DNA of 64,000 nt from CAWUFC02 sp963921335. Its GTDB lineage: Bacteria > Pseudomonadota > Gammaproteobacteria > Pseudomonadales > Halieaceae. Below the pieces are notes generated by a model, which was not told where the DNA came from, ran no database searches, and saw only the letters and a list, made by a program, of their open reading frames with translations. The first letter of the stretch is position 1. Each line of letters opens with the position of its first letter. The stretch lies in the NCBI GenBank assembly GCA_963921335.3, contig CAWUFC020000001.1, positions 2,108,001 to 2,172,000 on the forward strand, read 5' to 3'. Positions 33,808 through 41,931 of this stretch are shown here, piece after piece. Both the position numbers and the translations under genes were made by a program.

Positions 33808-34398
33808 ATGATCGCCAAGCTGCGCTCACGATTACTCACCGAGCCCGGGCCGGTTGATGCGACCCTGCATCAATCGTCTGTATTAGTCGCATTGGATACC
33901 CAGTGTGATGAGCCCTCAGTGTTGTTAACCCGTCGCGCCGATCACTTGCGGCTGCACGCGGGTGAGGTGGCCTTTCCGGGTGGCCGCTGTGACCCCGAAG
34001 ACGTTAACCCCTGGGCAACGGCGGTCAGGGAAGCAGAGGAAGAGGTGGCGCTAAGGCCAGTCCAGCTCAAGCGCCTGGGTTACCTGGATGCGATAGTCAC
34101 ACGCACTGGGATACAGGTGATTCCCTGTGTGGCAGAACTGACACAAGCGGTGCAGCTCAAACCCAATCCTGAAGAAATTGCCTCGGTGTTTTACGCCCCG
34201 CTTGGCTTTTTTGCCATGGATGGCGAGCTGCATCTGGACGAGTTTGTTTATGGTGAGCGAGTGAGGGGAGTACCCCGTTACGAGTTTGAAACGTATACAA
34301 TCTGGGGCATTACTGCAGCGATACTGGTTCGCCTGGTGAACCTGGGACTGGATGCCGGCTTATCGCTGGAAGATTACTGGAAAGGAGCAGATGCATGA
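33808..34398 (+). CDS. Nudix hydrolase, NudL/CoA-pyrophosphatase type
   Basis: Nudix enzyme of 196 residues. The block LLTRRADHLRLHAGEVAFPG leading into the Nudix box (GGRCDPED, then ATAVREAEEEVAL) matches the NudL/UPF0035 group, which hydrolyses coenzyme A and related diphosphates. The box has the two-residue extension usual in that group. The ATG at 33808 is preferred because 20 residues upstream in frame are antiphase NIF3-gene sequence. A 4-base overlap joins it to the next gene. Confidence 0.88.
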   Translation: MIAKLRSRLLTEPGPVDATLHQSSVLVALDTQCDEPSVLLTRRADHLRLHAGEVAFPGGRCDPEDVNPWATAVREAEEEVALRPVQLKRLGYLDAIVTRTGIQVIPCVAELTQAVQLKPNPEEIASVFYAPLGFFAMDGELHLDEFVYGERVRGVPRYEFETYTIWGITAAILVRLVNLGLDAGLSLEDYWKGADA

Positions 34399-34919
34399 AA
34401 TACAGCCTGGATGGGGTTGAGGTCACACTAGAAGGAGAGGGCCATTTTATTGCTCCCAATGCGGCCGTGATTGGTAACGTTGTGTTGGAGGAAAACGTCA
34501 GCGTCTGGTTCAGTGTGGTCATTCGCGGCGATGCCGAAAAGATTCATATCGGCGCGGGCTCCAATATTCAGGATGGCACAGTCTGTCACGCTGACCCGGG
34601 GCAGCCCCTGATTGTGGGCAAGAATGTCACCGTCGGTCACAATGCGATGATTCACGGTTGTGAAATTGGCGACGGCACCTTGGTCGGCATTAATGCGGTT
34701 GTCCTCAATGGTGCAAAAATTGGCAAGGGCTGCGTCATCGGTGCCAATAGCCTGGTGCCAGAGGGTATGGAGATTCCGGATGGCTCTATGGTCATGGGTA
34801 CACCTGCTCGTATCAAGAAAGAACTGACCGAAGAACAACAGGCCTTTTTTGCCGTCAATGCCCAGCACTATGTCGCTAACGCCCAGCGTTTTATTGCCGG
34901 TTTAAAGGAGCAGGACTAA
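34395..34919 (+). CDS. Gamma-carbonic anhydrase family protein (YrdA-like)
   Basis: Left-handed beta-helix hexapeptide-repeat protein, 174 residues. Metal-binding histidines appear in TVCHADPGQPLIVGKNVTVG and the next HNAMIHGCEIGDGTLVG. The end shows AQRFIAGLKEQD, the usual C-terminal helix. Family members bind zinc or iron; carbonic anhydrase activity is shown for only some, so the enzyme name is provisional. It starts four bases inside the Nudix gene, and the DUF1289 gene starts directly after its stop. Confidence 0.92.
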   Translation: MKYSLDGVEVTLEGEGHFIAPNAAVIGNVVLEENVSVWFSVVIRGDAEKIHIGAGSNIQDGTVCHADPGQPLIVGKNVTVGHNAMIHGCEIGDGTLVGINAVVLNGAKIGKGCVIGANSLVPEGMEIPDGSMVMGTPARIKKELTEEQQAFFAVNAQHYVANAQRFIAGLKEQD

Positions 34920-35105
34920 GTGAACAAGCCCGGTGTTCAGTCTCCCTGCGTATCTATCTGCGTTTTGGACGAGGAAGATGTTTGCAGTGGTTGTTATCGC
35001 CATGCCAACGAGATTGTTGATTGGCTCGTCTACAGCGATGATGAAAAGCGCGAGGTATTGGCGCGCTGCGCCGAACGACGCAAGGCCTCAGGCCTGGTGC
35101 TCTAG
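34920..35105 (+). CDS. DUF1289 family protein
   Basis: Small cysteine-rich protein of 61 residues: SPCVSICVLDEEDVCSGCYR holds four cysteines likely to bind a metal, followed by a tryptophan-containing helix (EIVDWLVYSDDEKREVLARC). The GTG at 34920 begins on the base after the upstream stop. Its 3' end overlaps the convergent CNNM-type gene by 18 bases. Function unknown. Confidence 0.87.
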   Translation: MNKPGVQSPCVSICVLDEEDVCSGCYRHANEIVDWLVYSDDEKREVLARCAERRKASGLVL

Positions 35106-36383
35106 AGGAAGTTTCTGCTGGGCCTGGGCACTGATTGAATGCGCCCTTACCGCCTGGATCATATTGTCGCGTAGATCCAGGATTTCCAGGCAGTAGTCGC
35201 CCAGTTGGATGCAGGCATTACCCTGTGGAAATCCTTCCAGGTGTTCCAAAATCAAGCCGTTCAGGGTAACCGGCCCCTCACTGGGCAACTCCCATTCCAG
35301 TGATTTGTTGATGTCGCGTATGGTGGCGGTACCGTCGATGACGTATGAGCCGTCGTGCTGCTCGTAAATGTCATCGACCATATCCGCCAGGTTCGAGGTG
35401 AATTCACCGACAATCTCTTCGAGAATATCCTCCAGGGCCACCAGGCCCATCACGTCGCCGTACTCGTCGACTACTACCGCTAGCCGATTCTTTTTGTTCT
35501 GAAAGTTGAGCAGTTGGGTGTTCAGCGGGGTGCCTTCAGGTATGAAATAGGGCTCGTCCAGTTGCTCGATCATGCCTTCGCGGTTGAGTCCATCAGCGCT
35601 GATAAAGCGGCTCACTTTGCGCATGTGCAGGATGCCGCTGATATTGTTGACGTCCTCGGTGTAGACCGGCAGGCGCGTGTACTCAGCCTTTTGTATTCGA
35701 TGCAGGATGGCGTCATCGGAATCATTCAGATCGATGCCCCAGACCTCGTTGCGGGGAATCATGATGTGGTCCACCGTGATCCGCTCCAGCTCGAGTATGT
35801 TAAGCAGCATGCCCTGGTGGTTCTGGGGAATCAGGTGCCCTGCATCGGTCACCAGGGTGCGCAGTTCATCGCTGGTGATCGACAGCTCTGGGTGCTCCGA
35901 GGGGTTCACACCCATCAGTTTGAGCAGGCCATTGGTGATGCCGTTGACGAACCATACCACCGGATACAGTAGCTTTAACAAAGGCTTCAATATCACACTG
36001 GCGGGGAAGGCGATCTTCTCGGGGTACAGCGCGGCCAGCGTCTTCGGAGTGATCTCTGCAAATACCAGCAGTACCAGTGTCAGCAGGAATGAGCCGATCG
36101 CGATACCTGCATTGCCCCAAAGGCGCAGTGAAATAATGGTGACGATGGCTGCGGCCAGTACGTTGACCAGATTGTTGCCAATCAGGATTAGGCCAATCAG
36201 TCGGTCGGGGCGATCGAGTAATTTGCTGGCGCGCACGGCACTTTTGTGGCCCTCTTTTTTGAGATGGCGCAGGCGGTAGCGGTTTAATGACATCATGCCG
36301 GTCTCCGAACTGGAGAAGAATGCCGACAAAAAGATAAGTACAACCAGTATGGTGAAGAGAAGACCCAGCGGTGCTTCGTTCAA
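35088..36383 (-). CDS. CNNM/CorC-HlyC family membrane transporter (YfjD-like)
   Basis: Membrane protein of 431 residues. The N-terminal DUF21 domain has three to four membrane segments (LLFTILVVLIFLSAFFSSSE with SETGMMSLNR, then FAEITPKTLAALYPEK). A pair of CBS domains follows (IMIPRNEVWGID, VVVDEYGDVMGLVALEDILE), then a CorC_HlyC domain near the end. Family members are linked to magnesium, cobalt or sodium efflux. The start is TTG at 36383; no ATG lies further upstream in frame before a stop. It follows the YpjD-like gene on the same strand. Confidence 0.92.
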   Translation of the reverse strand: MNEAPLGLLFTILVVLIFLSAFFSSSETGMMSLNRYRLRHLKKEGHKSAVRASKLLDRPDRLIGLILIGNNLVNVLAAAIVTIISLRLWGNAGIAIGSFLLTLVLLVFAEITPKTLAALYPEKIAFPASVILKPLLKLLYPVVWFVNGITNGLLKLMGVNPSEHPELSITSDELRTLVTDAGHLIPQNHQGMLLNILELERITVDHIMIPRNEVWGIDLNDSDDAILHRIQKAEYTRLPVYTEDVNNISGILHMRKVSRFISADGLNREGMIEQLDEPYFIPEGTPLNTQLLNFQNKKNRLAVVVDEYGDVMGLVALEDILEEIVGEFTSNLADMVDDIYEQHDGSYVIDGTATIRDINKSLEWELPSEGPVTLNGLILEHLEGFPQGNACIQLGDYCLEILDLRDNMIQAVRAHSISAQAQQKLPLEHQA

Positions 36384-36455
36384 GAAGGGGAGAACCTGTT
36401 CAAAATCGGAACGCTAATCTTGAAGAAAAAGCGGGACTGCCGCAACCCCGCCAAC

Positions 36456-37253
36456 TCAGGCGCGTTGCAGAATCACCTCAAGCACCAGTTTGCTGCCAAA
36501 GTAGCCTAGCATCAGCACCGCAAAGCCGGCCAGCGTCAGCTTAACCGCCATCTGCGCGCGCCACCCCAGAGCGTGATGACCCCATAACAGCACTGCATAC
36601 AGCAGCCAGGCGGCCATGGTCAGCACGGTTTTGTGTACCAGGTGCTGGGCAAACATGTCCTCAAGGAAGAGCATGCCGCTGGCGATAGACAGGGAAAGAA
36701 GAATCAGGCCCAGCCAGAGCAGCTCGAACAGCATGCTCTCCATCAGTTGCAGCGGTGGCAAGGCGCGGATGATGCCGACCGGATGATGGTGGCGTAACTG
36801 GTAATCCTGTAGGGCTACCAGGCCCGCCTGGCAGGTGGCGATGGTCAGCAGGGCGTAAGCCAGAATGGAGCTGACAATATGCACCAGCATACCGGGCGCC
36901 ATGTCTTGAAAGGGGCTGGCATTTCCTGGCGCCACAGCCGATACCACAATAGACAGAGCCGACAGCGGGTACAGGATCAGCAGCAGGTTATCCAGTGGGC
37001 GGCGCAGCAGGCTGAGCAAAAAGGCGAGATTGATGACCCAGAAGATCAGGGAGGAAATTTTGAAAAAGCCCAGATTGAGCCCCGCGTCAGTTTGTAGGGC
37101 AGCCCAGGCGGCGTAGCCGTGCACAAGCAGGGTGGGAACGGCCAGCATCATCAGTTTGCTGCGATCCAGCGCCTCACCGGCACGATACTGGCGCAGGCGC
37201 AGCCCGGCCATTAACAGGTACAGGGCAGCGGCGATAACAGAGGCGGCTAGCAT
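36456..37253 (-). CDS. Cytochrome c assembly-like inner membrane protein YpjD
   Basis: Polytopic protein of 265 residues in the CcmF/CcsA-like family, about eight membrane segments. Conserved histidines in MLVHIVSSILAYALLTIATC and VHKTVLTMAAWLLYAVLLWG and the end WGHHALGWRAQMAVKL match the haem-handling pattern of this family. It is divergent from ffh, an arrangement conserved in Pseudomonas. Whether it truly handles haem is not known; in E. coli ypjD is linked to the corC-like gene next to it. Confidence 0.9.
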   Translation of the reverse strand: MLAASVIAAALYLLMAGLRLRQYRAGEALDRSKLMMLAVPTLLVHGYAAWAALQTDAGLNLGFFKISSLIFWVINLAFLLSLLRRPLDNLLLILYPLSALSIVVSAVAPGNASPFQDMAPGMLVHIVSSILAYALLTIATCQAGLVALQDYQLRHHHPVGIIRALPPLQLMESMLFELLWLGLILLSLSIASGMLFLEDMFAQHLVHKTVLTMAAWLLYAVLLWGHHALGWRAQMAVKLTLAGFAVLMLGYFGSKLVLEVILQRA

Positions 37254-37255
37254 GG

Positions 37256-37284
37256 TTGGGGAAGCGTTCCGGGTCGCGTATACT
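37256..37284 (+). promoter_or_regulatory. Promoter of ffh
   Basis: TTGGGG (37256-37261), 17 bases, TATACT (37279-37284). The spacing is ideal, and the ATG of ffh lies 88 bases further on at 37372. The leader holds several GCAAT/ATAGC short repeats. Confidence 0.55.
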
Positions 37285-37371
37285 TCGCACCTTTGTACCG
37301 ATTTACCCCCCTATTAGCAATAGCGCCAATAGCGTCAGCAATTGCAATAACTACAGCAGCGAGAATTTCCG

Positions 37372-38760
37372 ATGTTTGAGAGCCTGAGTGACCGCCTTTC
37401 GCATAGCCTGCGCAGTATTACCGGCAAGGCCAAACTGAGTGAAGACAACATGCAGTCCACTCTGCGCGAAGTGCGCATGGCCCTGCTTGAGGCTGACGTG
37501 GCCCTGCCCGTGGTTAAGGACTTTGTCGAGGCGGTGAAACAACGCGCCCTGGGTCAGGAAGTCGCCAAGAGCCTGAGCCCCGGGCAGGCCTTTGTCAAAA
37601 TCGTGCAAGCCGAGCTCGAAGCCACCATGGGCAGCAGCAACGAAGCCCTTAATCTGGCTACGACGCCGCCTGCGGTGGTGTTGATGGCGGGCCTGCAAGG
37701 TGCGGGTAAAACCACCTCGGCAGCCAAGCTGGCGCGGCAGCTGATTGAACGCGAGAAGAAAAAGGTCATGGTGGTCTCTGCTGATGTCTACCGCCCGGCA
37801 GCGATCAAGCAGTTGGAGACCCTGGCTGGAGAGGTCAATGCTCAGTTCTTCCCCAGCGACGTCGACCAGAAGCCAATAGACATCGTTAATGCAGCTATTG
37901 CCGAGGCCAAAATCAAGTTTGCCGATGTGCTCATTGTGGATACCGCGGGTCGTCTGGCTATCGACGAAGAGATGATGCAGGAGATTGGCGAGCTGCATGC
38001 CGCGGTCAATCCGGTTGAGACCCTGTTTGTGGTAGATGCCATGACGGGTCAGGACGCCGCCAATACGGCGAAGGCCTTTAACGACACCTTGCCCCTGACC
38101 GGTGTGATCCTGACCAAGGTCGACGCCGATACCCGTGGCGGTGCTGCTTTGTCGGTGCGCGCCATTACCGGCAAGCCCATCAAGTTTCTTGGTGTGGGGG
38201 AGAAAACTGAGGCGCTGGATCCCTTCCATCCCGATCGCCTGGCCTCCCGAATCCTTGGTATGGGCGATGTGCTCAGCTTGATCGAAGAAGCCGAGCAGAA
38301 AATCGACAAGAAAAAGGCCGAAAAGCTCGCGCGCAAGGTCAAGAAGGGCCAGCGCTTTGATCTTGAGGATTTTCGTGAGCAGCTGCAACAGATCACCAGC
38401 ATGGGTGGTGTTGCCGGCATGCTCGACAAATTGCCCGGTATGGGCAATATGGCCCAGGCCGCCCAGGCTCAGATGGATACCAAGCAGTTCGCCCGTATGG
38501 AGGCCATGATCAACTCCATGACCCCGGCAGAGCGCCGCAAGCCCGAGATGATTCAGGGTTCTCGCAAGCGGCGGATTACACAGGGTTCCGGCACCCAGAT
38601 TCAGGATCTGAATCGGTTGCTGAAGCAGCACAAGCAGATGCAGAAGATGATGAAGAAGATGAAGGGCGGGGGCATGGAAAAAATGATGCGCGGCATGGGT
38701 GGCATGATGCAGGGCGGTCCCGGTGGGGGCATGCCCCCCGGCATGCCCCCTTTCAAGTAA
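37372..38760 (+). CDS. ffh: Signal recognition particle protein Ffh
   Basis: SRP54-type GTPase that binds 4.5S RNA and signal sequences and docks with FtsY. The 462 residues show the N domain, the G domain with GLQGAGKTTSAAKLA, DVYRPAAIKQLE, DTAGRL and TKVDADTRGG, and a methionine-rich M domain. The last part is unusually Met/Gly-rich (MMRGMGGMMQGGPGGG). The ATG at 37372 gives MFESLSDRLSHSLRSITGKA, the usual start. Confidence 0.98.
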   Translation: MFESLSDRLSHSLRSITGKAKLSEDNMQSTLREVRMALLEADVALPVVKDFVEAVKQRALGQEVAKSLSPGQAFVKIVQAELEATMGSSNEALNLATTPPAVVLMAGLQGAGKTTSAAKLARQLIEREKKKVMVVSADVYRPAAIKQLETLAGEVNAQFFPSDVDQKPIDIVNAAIAEAKIKFADVLIVDTAGRLAIDEEMMQEIGELHAAVNPVETLFVVDAMTGQDAANTAKAFNDTLPLTGVILTKVDADTRGGAALSVRAITGKPIKFLGVGEKTEALDPFHPDRLASRILGMGDVLSLIEEAEQKIDKKKAEKLARKVKKGQRFDLEDFREQLQQITSMGGVAGMLDKLPGMGNMAQAAQAQMDTKQFARMEAMINSMTPAERRKPEMIQGSRKRRITQGSGTQIQDLNRLLKQHKQMQKMMKKMKGGGMEKMMRGMGGMMQGGPGGGMPPGMPPFK

Positions 38761-38766
38761 GCATTT

Positions 38767-38816
38767 TCAAGGGGTCAGATAACTTGAATAATTTTTCAAG
38801 TTATCTGACCCCTTGA
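38767..38816. repeat. Perfect 22-bp palindrome with GGGGTCAGA outer stem
   Basis: Positions 38767-38788 and 38795-38816 are exact reverse complements separated by TAATTT. The outer part is TCAAGGGGTCAGA and the inner part TAACTTGAA. It begins seven bases after the ffh stop. The GGGGTCAGA end is shared with the palindrome at 49919-49979 while the inner stems differ. The pattern resembles REP-type elements mobilised by IS200-like (RAYT) transposases. It may also act as a transcript end for ffh. Confidence 0.8.
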
Positions 38817-38864
38817 TCGTTTAGTAAGCCTCTAAATTTATTGGAAATTTTCTGGTTTTCGGGG

Positions 38865-38919
38865 TTTAAAATCCCAGCGCTTTCACGTAGAATACGCGCC
38901 TTTTCCGGCCCCAGGCCGG
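38865..38919 (+). promoter_or_regulatory. Promoter and leader hairpin of the rpsP operon
   Basis: TTTAAA (38865-38870), 17 bases, TAGAAT (38888-38893), then the small hairpin CCGGCC-CCA-GGCCGG (38905-38919) followed by GGTTTAG. The hairpin could be a weak attenuator or a ribosomal-protein control site. The whole 226-base gap 38761-38986 also holds the palindrome and no gene. Confidence 0.45.
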
Positions 38920-38986
38920 GGTTTAGCTGTGCATATGCATGCAAGATCGCTGCAAATGCCAACAATTTTAGGGAAGTTTTAAGACA

Positions 38987-39238
38987 ATGGTAACTATTCG
39001 TTTGTCTCGTGCTGGTTCCAAGAAGCGTCCGTTTTATCACCTCACGGTGACTGACAGCCGCAACCCGCGCGATGGTCGTTTCATTGAGCGCGTTGGTTTC
39101 TTCAATCCGATCGCCCGTGGCCAGGAAGAGCGTCTGCGTGTCGACAACGACCGCATCGACTACTGGGTATCCAAGGGTGCACAGGTATCTGACCGCGTTG
39201 CCAAGCTGGTGAAAGACGCCAGCGCCGCAGCGGCCTAA
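38987..39238 (+). CDS. rpsP: 30S ribosomal protein S16
   Basis: Small-subunit ribosomal protein of 83 residues. The sequence MVTIRLSRAGSKKRPFYHLT and the following VTDSRNPRDGRFIERVGFFN is the S16 signature. First gene of the conserved rpsP-rimM-trmD-rplS operon, with its own promoter upstream. Confidence 0.99.
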   Translation: MVTIRLSRAGSKKRPFYHLTVTDSRNPRDGRFIERVGFFNPIARGQEERLRVDNDRIDYWVSKGAQVSDRVAKLVKDASAAAA

Positions 39239-39256
39239 GCCTAACGCGATAGCGGC

Positions 39257-39784
39257 ATGGGTGAGGCCGCGACCAAGCTGTTGGTGATCGGCAAGATTAC
39301 CGGCGCCTATGGCATCAAAGGCTGGGTCAAAATTCACTCGTTTACCGATCCGATGAATAATCTGCTCGGTTACGACAACTGCCAGGTGGGTCGCAAGGGG
39401 CAATACCAGCCCCTGCAACTCGAAGAGGGTCGCCCTCATGGCAAGGGTCTGATTGCCAGGTTGCGTGACGTTGGTGATCGCAACGCGGCGGAAGCCCTCA
39501 GGGGTTATGAAATTGCGGTGGCGGCAGACAGTTTGCTGACACTCGATGAAGAAGAGTTTTACTGGCACCAGCTTGAAGGTTTGCAGGTGCTGTGCAACGG
39601 GGAGTTGCTGGGCAGGGTGGATCATCTGATGTCTACCGGCTCCAACGACGTGCTGGTGGTGAAGGCCTGTGAAGGCTCTCGTGATGACCGCGAGCGATTA
39701 ATACCCTGGTTGCGCGACGATGTGGTCAAAGTGATTGACCTTGAAGCCGACAGGCTCGAGGTGGACTGGGACCCGGAGTTTTAG
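39257..39784 (+). CDS. rimM: Ribosome maturation factor RimM
   Basis: 16S rRNA-processing factor that binds S19 during 30S head assembly, 175 residues. The N-terminal domain reads VIGKITGAYGIKGWVKIHSF. The PRC-barrel domain follows from about residue 98 (EEEFYWHQLEGLQVL, then IPWLRDDVVKVIDLEADRLE and VDWDPEF at the end). It sits between rpsP and trmD with gaps of 18 and 1 bases. Confidence 0.97.
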   Translation: MGEAATKLLVIGKITGAYGIKGWVKIHSFTDPMNNLLGYDNCQVGRKGQYQPLQLEEGRPHGKGLIARLRDVGDRNAAEALRGYEIAVAADSLLTLDEEEFYWHQLEGLQVLCNGELLGRVDHLMSTGSNDVLVVKACEGSRDDRERLIPWLRDDVVKVIDLEADRLEVDWDPEF

Positions 39785-39785
39785 G

Positions 39786-40538
39786 ATGCAGCTGAGTGTG
39801 ATCAGCTTGTTTCCAGAGATGTTTTCGGCCCTGACCGATTATGGTGTAACAGGGCGAGCGGTTGAACAGGGGCAGATTAGTGTGCACCTGAGTAATCCAA
39901 GGGATTACGCAACCGATCGGCATGGGACGGTAGATGATCGTCCGTACGGGGGTGGCCCCGGCATGCTGATGAAGATTGACACGCTCGAGCAGGCCCTGGC
40001 CGCATCGAGGCAGGCAGTCGGTGAGGGCAGCAGGGTGGTTTACTTGTCGCCCCAGGGCAGGCGCTTTGACCAGGCCACAGCGGTGGAGCTGGCTCAGCTG
40101 CAAAGCCTGATACTGATTGCCGGGCGCTATGAAGGAATCGATGAGCGCTTTGTGCAGGCCGAGGTAGATGACGAAATCTCCATCGGCGACTATGTTTTGA
40201 GTGGCGGTGAATTGCCCGCCATGGTGGTGATCGACGCGATAGCGCGCCAATTGCCGGGGGTGCTGGGGCATGAGCTTTCAGCGCAGCAGGACTCCTTTGC
40301 GGATGGCTTGCTGGATTGCCCTCACTATACGCGGCCGGAGCATTACAAGGGTGCGGCGGTACCGGAGGTTTTGCTCAGCGGGAATCATGAACAGATTCGA
40401 CGCTGGCGCTTGCAGCAGGCACTGGGTAGAACGGCAGAGCGCCGACCCGATTTGCTGCAGCTGCGGGACTTGAGTCCCGAGGAAGAGGAATTATTGGCGG
40501 CCTACCGCCACGAGTTATCTAACAGGAGCACAACATGA
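39786..40538 (+). CDS. trmD: tRNA (guanine37-N1)-methyltransferase
   Basis: SPOUT-class methyltransferase that makes m1G37 and prevents frameshifting. The 250 residues open VISLFPEMFSALTDYGVTGR. They include DDRPYGGGPGMLMK and the knot-fold binding site AGRYEGIDERF followed by EISIGDYVLSGGELPAMV. The ATG at 39786 is used: it lies one base after rimM, while the longer frame starts inside rimM. It overlaps rplS by four bases. Confidence 0.98.
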   Translation: MQLSVISLFPEMFSALTDYGVTGRAVEQGQISVHLSNPRDYATDRHGTVDDRPYGGGPGMLMKIDTLEQALAASRQAVGEGSRVVYLSPQGRRFDQATAVELAQLQSLILIAGRYEGIDERFVQAEVDDEISIGDYVLSGGELPAMVVIDAIARQLPGVLGHELSAQQDSFADGLLDCPHYTRPEHYKGAAVPEVLLSGNHEQIRRWRLQQALGRTAERRPDLLQLRDLSPEEEELLAAYRHELSNRSTT

Positions 40539-40891
40539 GCACTAACAGCATCATTTCGCAGATTGAAGCGGAACAAATGGAGAAGGAGCTGCCGGAATTT
40601 GGCCCCGGTGACACCGTCGTTGTGCAGGTGAAAGTAAAGGAAGGCAACCGCGAGCGTCTGCAGGCGTTTGAGGGTGTGGTACTGGGCAAGAAGAACCGCG
40701 GCCTGAACTCCTCCTTCACCGTGCGCAAGATTTCCCACGGTATTGGTGTGGAGCGTACCTTCCAGACCTATAGCCCTCTGGTAGACAGCATTGCGGTCAA
40801 GCGTCGCGGTGACGTACGCCAGGCCAAGCTGTATTACCTGCGCGAGCTGAGCGGTAAAGCGGCCCGCATCAAGGAAAAGCTGGGTAAATGA
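40535..40891 (+). CDS. rplS: 50S ribosomal protein L19
   Basis: Large-subunit protein at the 30S-50S interface, 118 residues. The L19 signatures FGPGDTVVVQVKVKEGNRER, FEGVVLGKKNRGLNSSFTVR and VERTFQTYSPLVDSI are present. The ATG overlaps the trmD stop (ATGA). Last gene of its operon. Confidence 0.99.
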   Translation: MSTNSIISQIEAEQMEKELPEFGPGDTVVVQVKVKEGNRERLQAFEGVVLGKKNRGLNSSFTVRKISHGIGVERTFQTYSPLVDSIAVKRRGDVRQAKLYYLRELSGKAARIKEKLGK

Positions 40892-40962
40892 CGTACAGGA
40901 TGTACTAACGTCGCGTGAGCCATGGATGGCGTAAGCGACGAACATTCTTTAATCTCTCTTCG

Positions 40963-41871
40963 GTGTCTACCGAATCAAAAAACAATCCCGTCATCGAGCG
41001 CTATCTCGACGCACTGTGGATGGAGAAGGGCCTGAGTGACAATACCCTGACCTCCTATCGACGCGATCTCGCTGCCTACGCCAATTATCTCGATCAACAT
41101 CATGCCGGTCAGCACATTCTGCAGGCCGAGGATAATCACCTGCTGGCCTATCTCGGCTGGCGCACTTCCAAGGGTCAGTCTGCACGTTCCACCGCACGTT
41201 TTCTCTCCTGCATCCGTGGTTTTTATCGCTACCAGGTGCGGGAAGGCAGCATTACCAAAGACCCTAGTCTCGATGTCGACAGCCCCAAGTTGGGTCGACC
41301 TCTGCCGAAGTCACTGAGTGAAGCCGAAGTAGAGCGCTTGCTGGATGCACCCGATCTCGACAATGCGATCGAATTCAGGGATCGCACCATGTTGGAACTT
41401 CTCTACGCCTGCGGCCTGAGGGTATCTGAACTGATCAGTTTGAGGTTGCTGCAACTGGGGATGAACCAGGGCGTGGTGCGCATCCTCGGCAAGGGCGGCA
41501 AAGAGCGCCTGGTGCCTATGGGGGAGGAGGCGTTGGACTGGCTGACCCGTTACATGAACGGGGCGCGGATGGAGTTGTTGAACAACGTACCCAGCGAGGT
41601 CTTGTTTCCCAGTCGCCGCGGTGCGGAAATGACTCGTCAGGCTTTCTGGTATCGTATTAAAATCTATGCCGAGCGTGCCGAGATTAAGAGCCCGCTGTCT
41701 CCGCATACCCTGCGCCATGCCTTTGCAACTCATTTGCTCAATCACGGTGCCGATTTGCGTGTTGTGCAACTGCTACTGGGGCACAGTGATCTGACCACCA
41801 CCCAGATATACACTCATGTGGCGCGAGAACGAATGAAAGAGCTGCATGCACAGCACCATCCGCGTGGTTAG
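40963..41871 (+). CDS. xerD: Site-specific tyrosine recombinase XerD
   Basis: Partner of XerC at the dif site, resolving chromosome dimers with FtsK. Catalytic residues appear as LYACGLRVSELISL (first Arg), GKGGKERLVPMG (Lys), HTLRHAFATHLLNHG (His, Arg), LLGHSDLTTTQIYTHV (His, Tyr). The GTG at 40963 gives 302 residues beginning MSTESKNNPVIERYLDALWM, close to the usual 298. An earlier GTG at 40915 would add 16 residues without family support. dsbC follows, as in E. coli and Pseudomonas. Confidence 0.95.
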   Translation: MSTESKNNPVIERYLDALWMEKGLSDNTLTSYRRDLAAYANYLDQHHAGQHILQAEDNHLLAYLGWRTSKGQSARSTARFLSCIRGFYRYQVREGSITKDPSLDVDSPKLGRPLPKSLSEAEVERLLDAPDLDNAIEFRDRTMLELLYACGLRVSELISLRLLQLGMNQGVVRILGKGGKERLVPMGEEALDWLTRYMNGARMELLNNVPSEVLFPSRRGAEMTRQAFWYRIKIYAERAEIKSPLSPHTLRHAFATHLLNHGADLRVVQLLLGHSDLTTTQIYTHVARERMKELHAQHHPRG

Positions 41872-41888
41872 CGGGAACCAAACGAAAC

Positions 41889-41909
41889 GGTGATGCTCAA
41901 AGCATCACC
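41889..41909 (+). other. Perfect stem-loop between xerD and dsbC
   Basis: GGTGATGCT (41889-41897) and AGCATCACC (41901-41909) form a 9-bp stem with a 3-base loop, 18 bases after the xerD stop. No T-run follows, so it is more likely an RNA-stability or processing hairpin than a terminator. Confidence 0.5.
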
Positions 41910-41931
41910 CTGGCATTGAAAGAGGAAGCCT

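Noticed and set aside
37351..38631. Minus-strand 426-residue open frame opposite ffh
   Set aside because: Exactly antisense to the well-conserved ffh gene, no domain motif, low-complexity histidine/leucine composition typical of a reversed GC-rich frame.
41889..41909. Rho-independent terminator after xerD
   Set aside because: Perfect stem but no T-run afterwards on either strand; listed only as a stem-loop.
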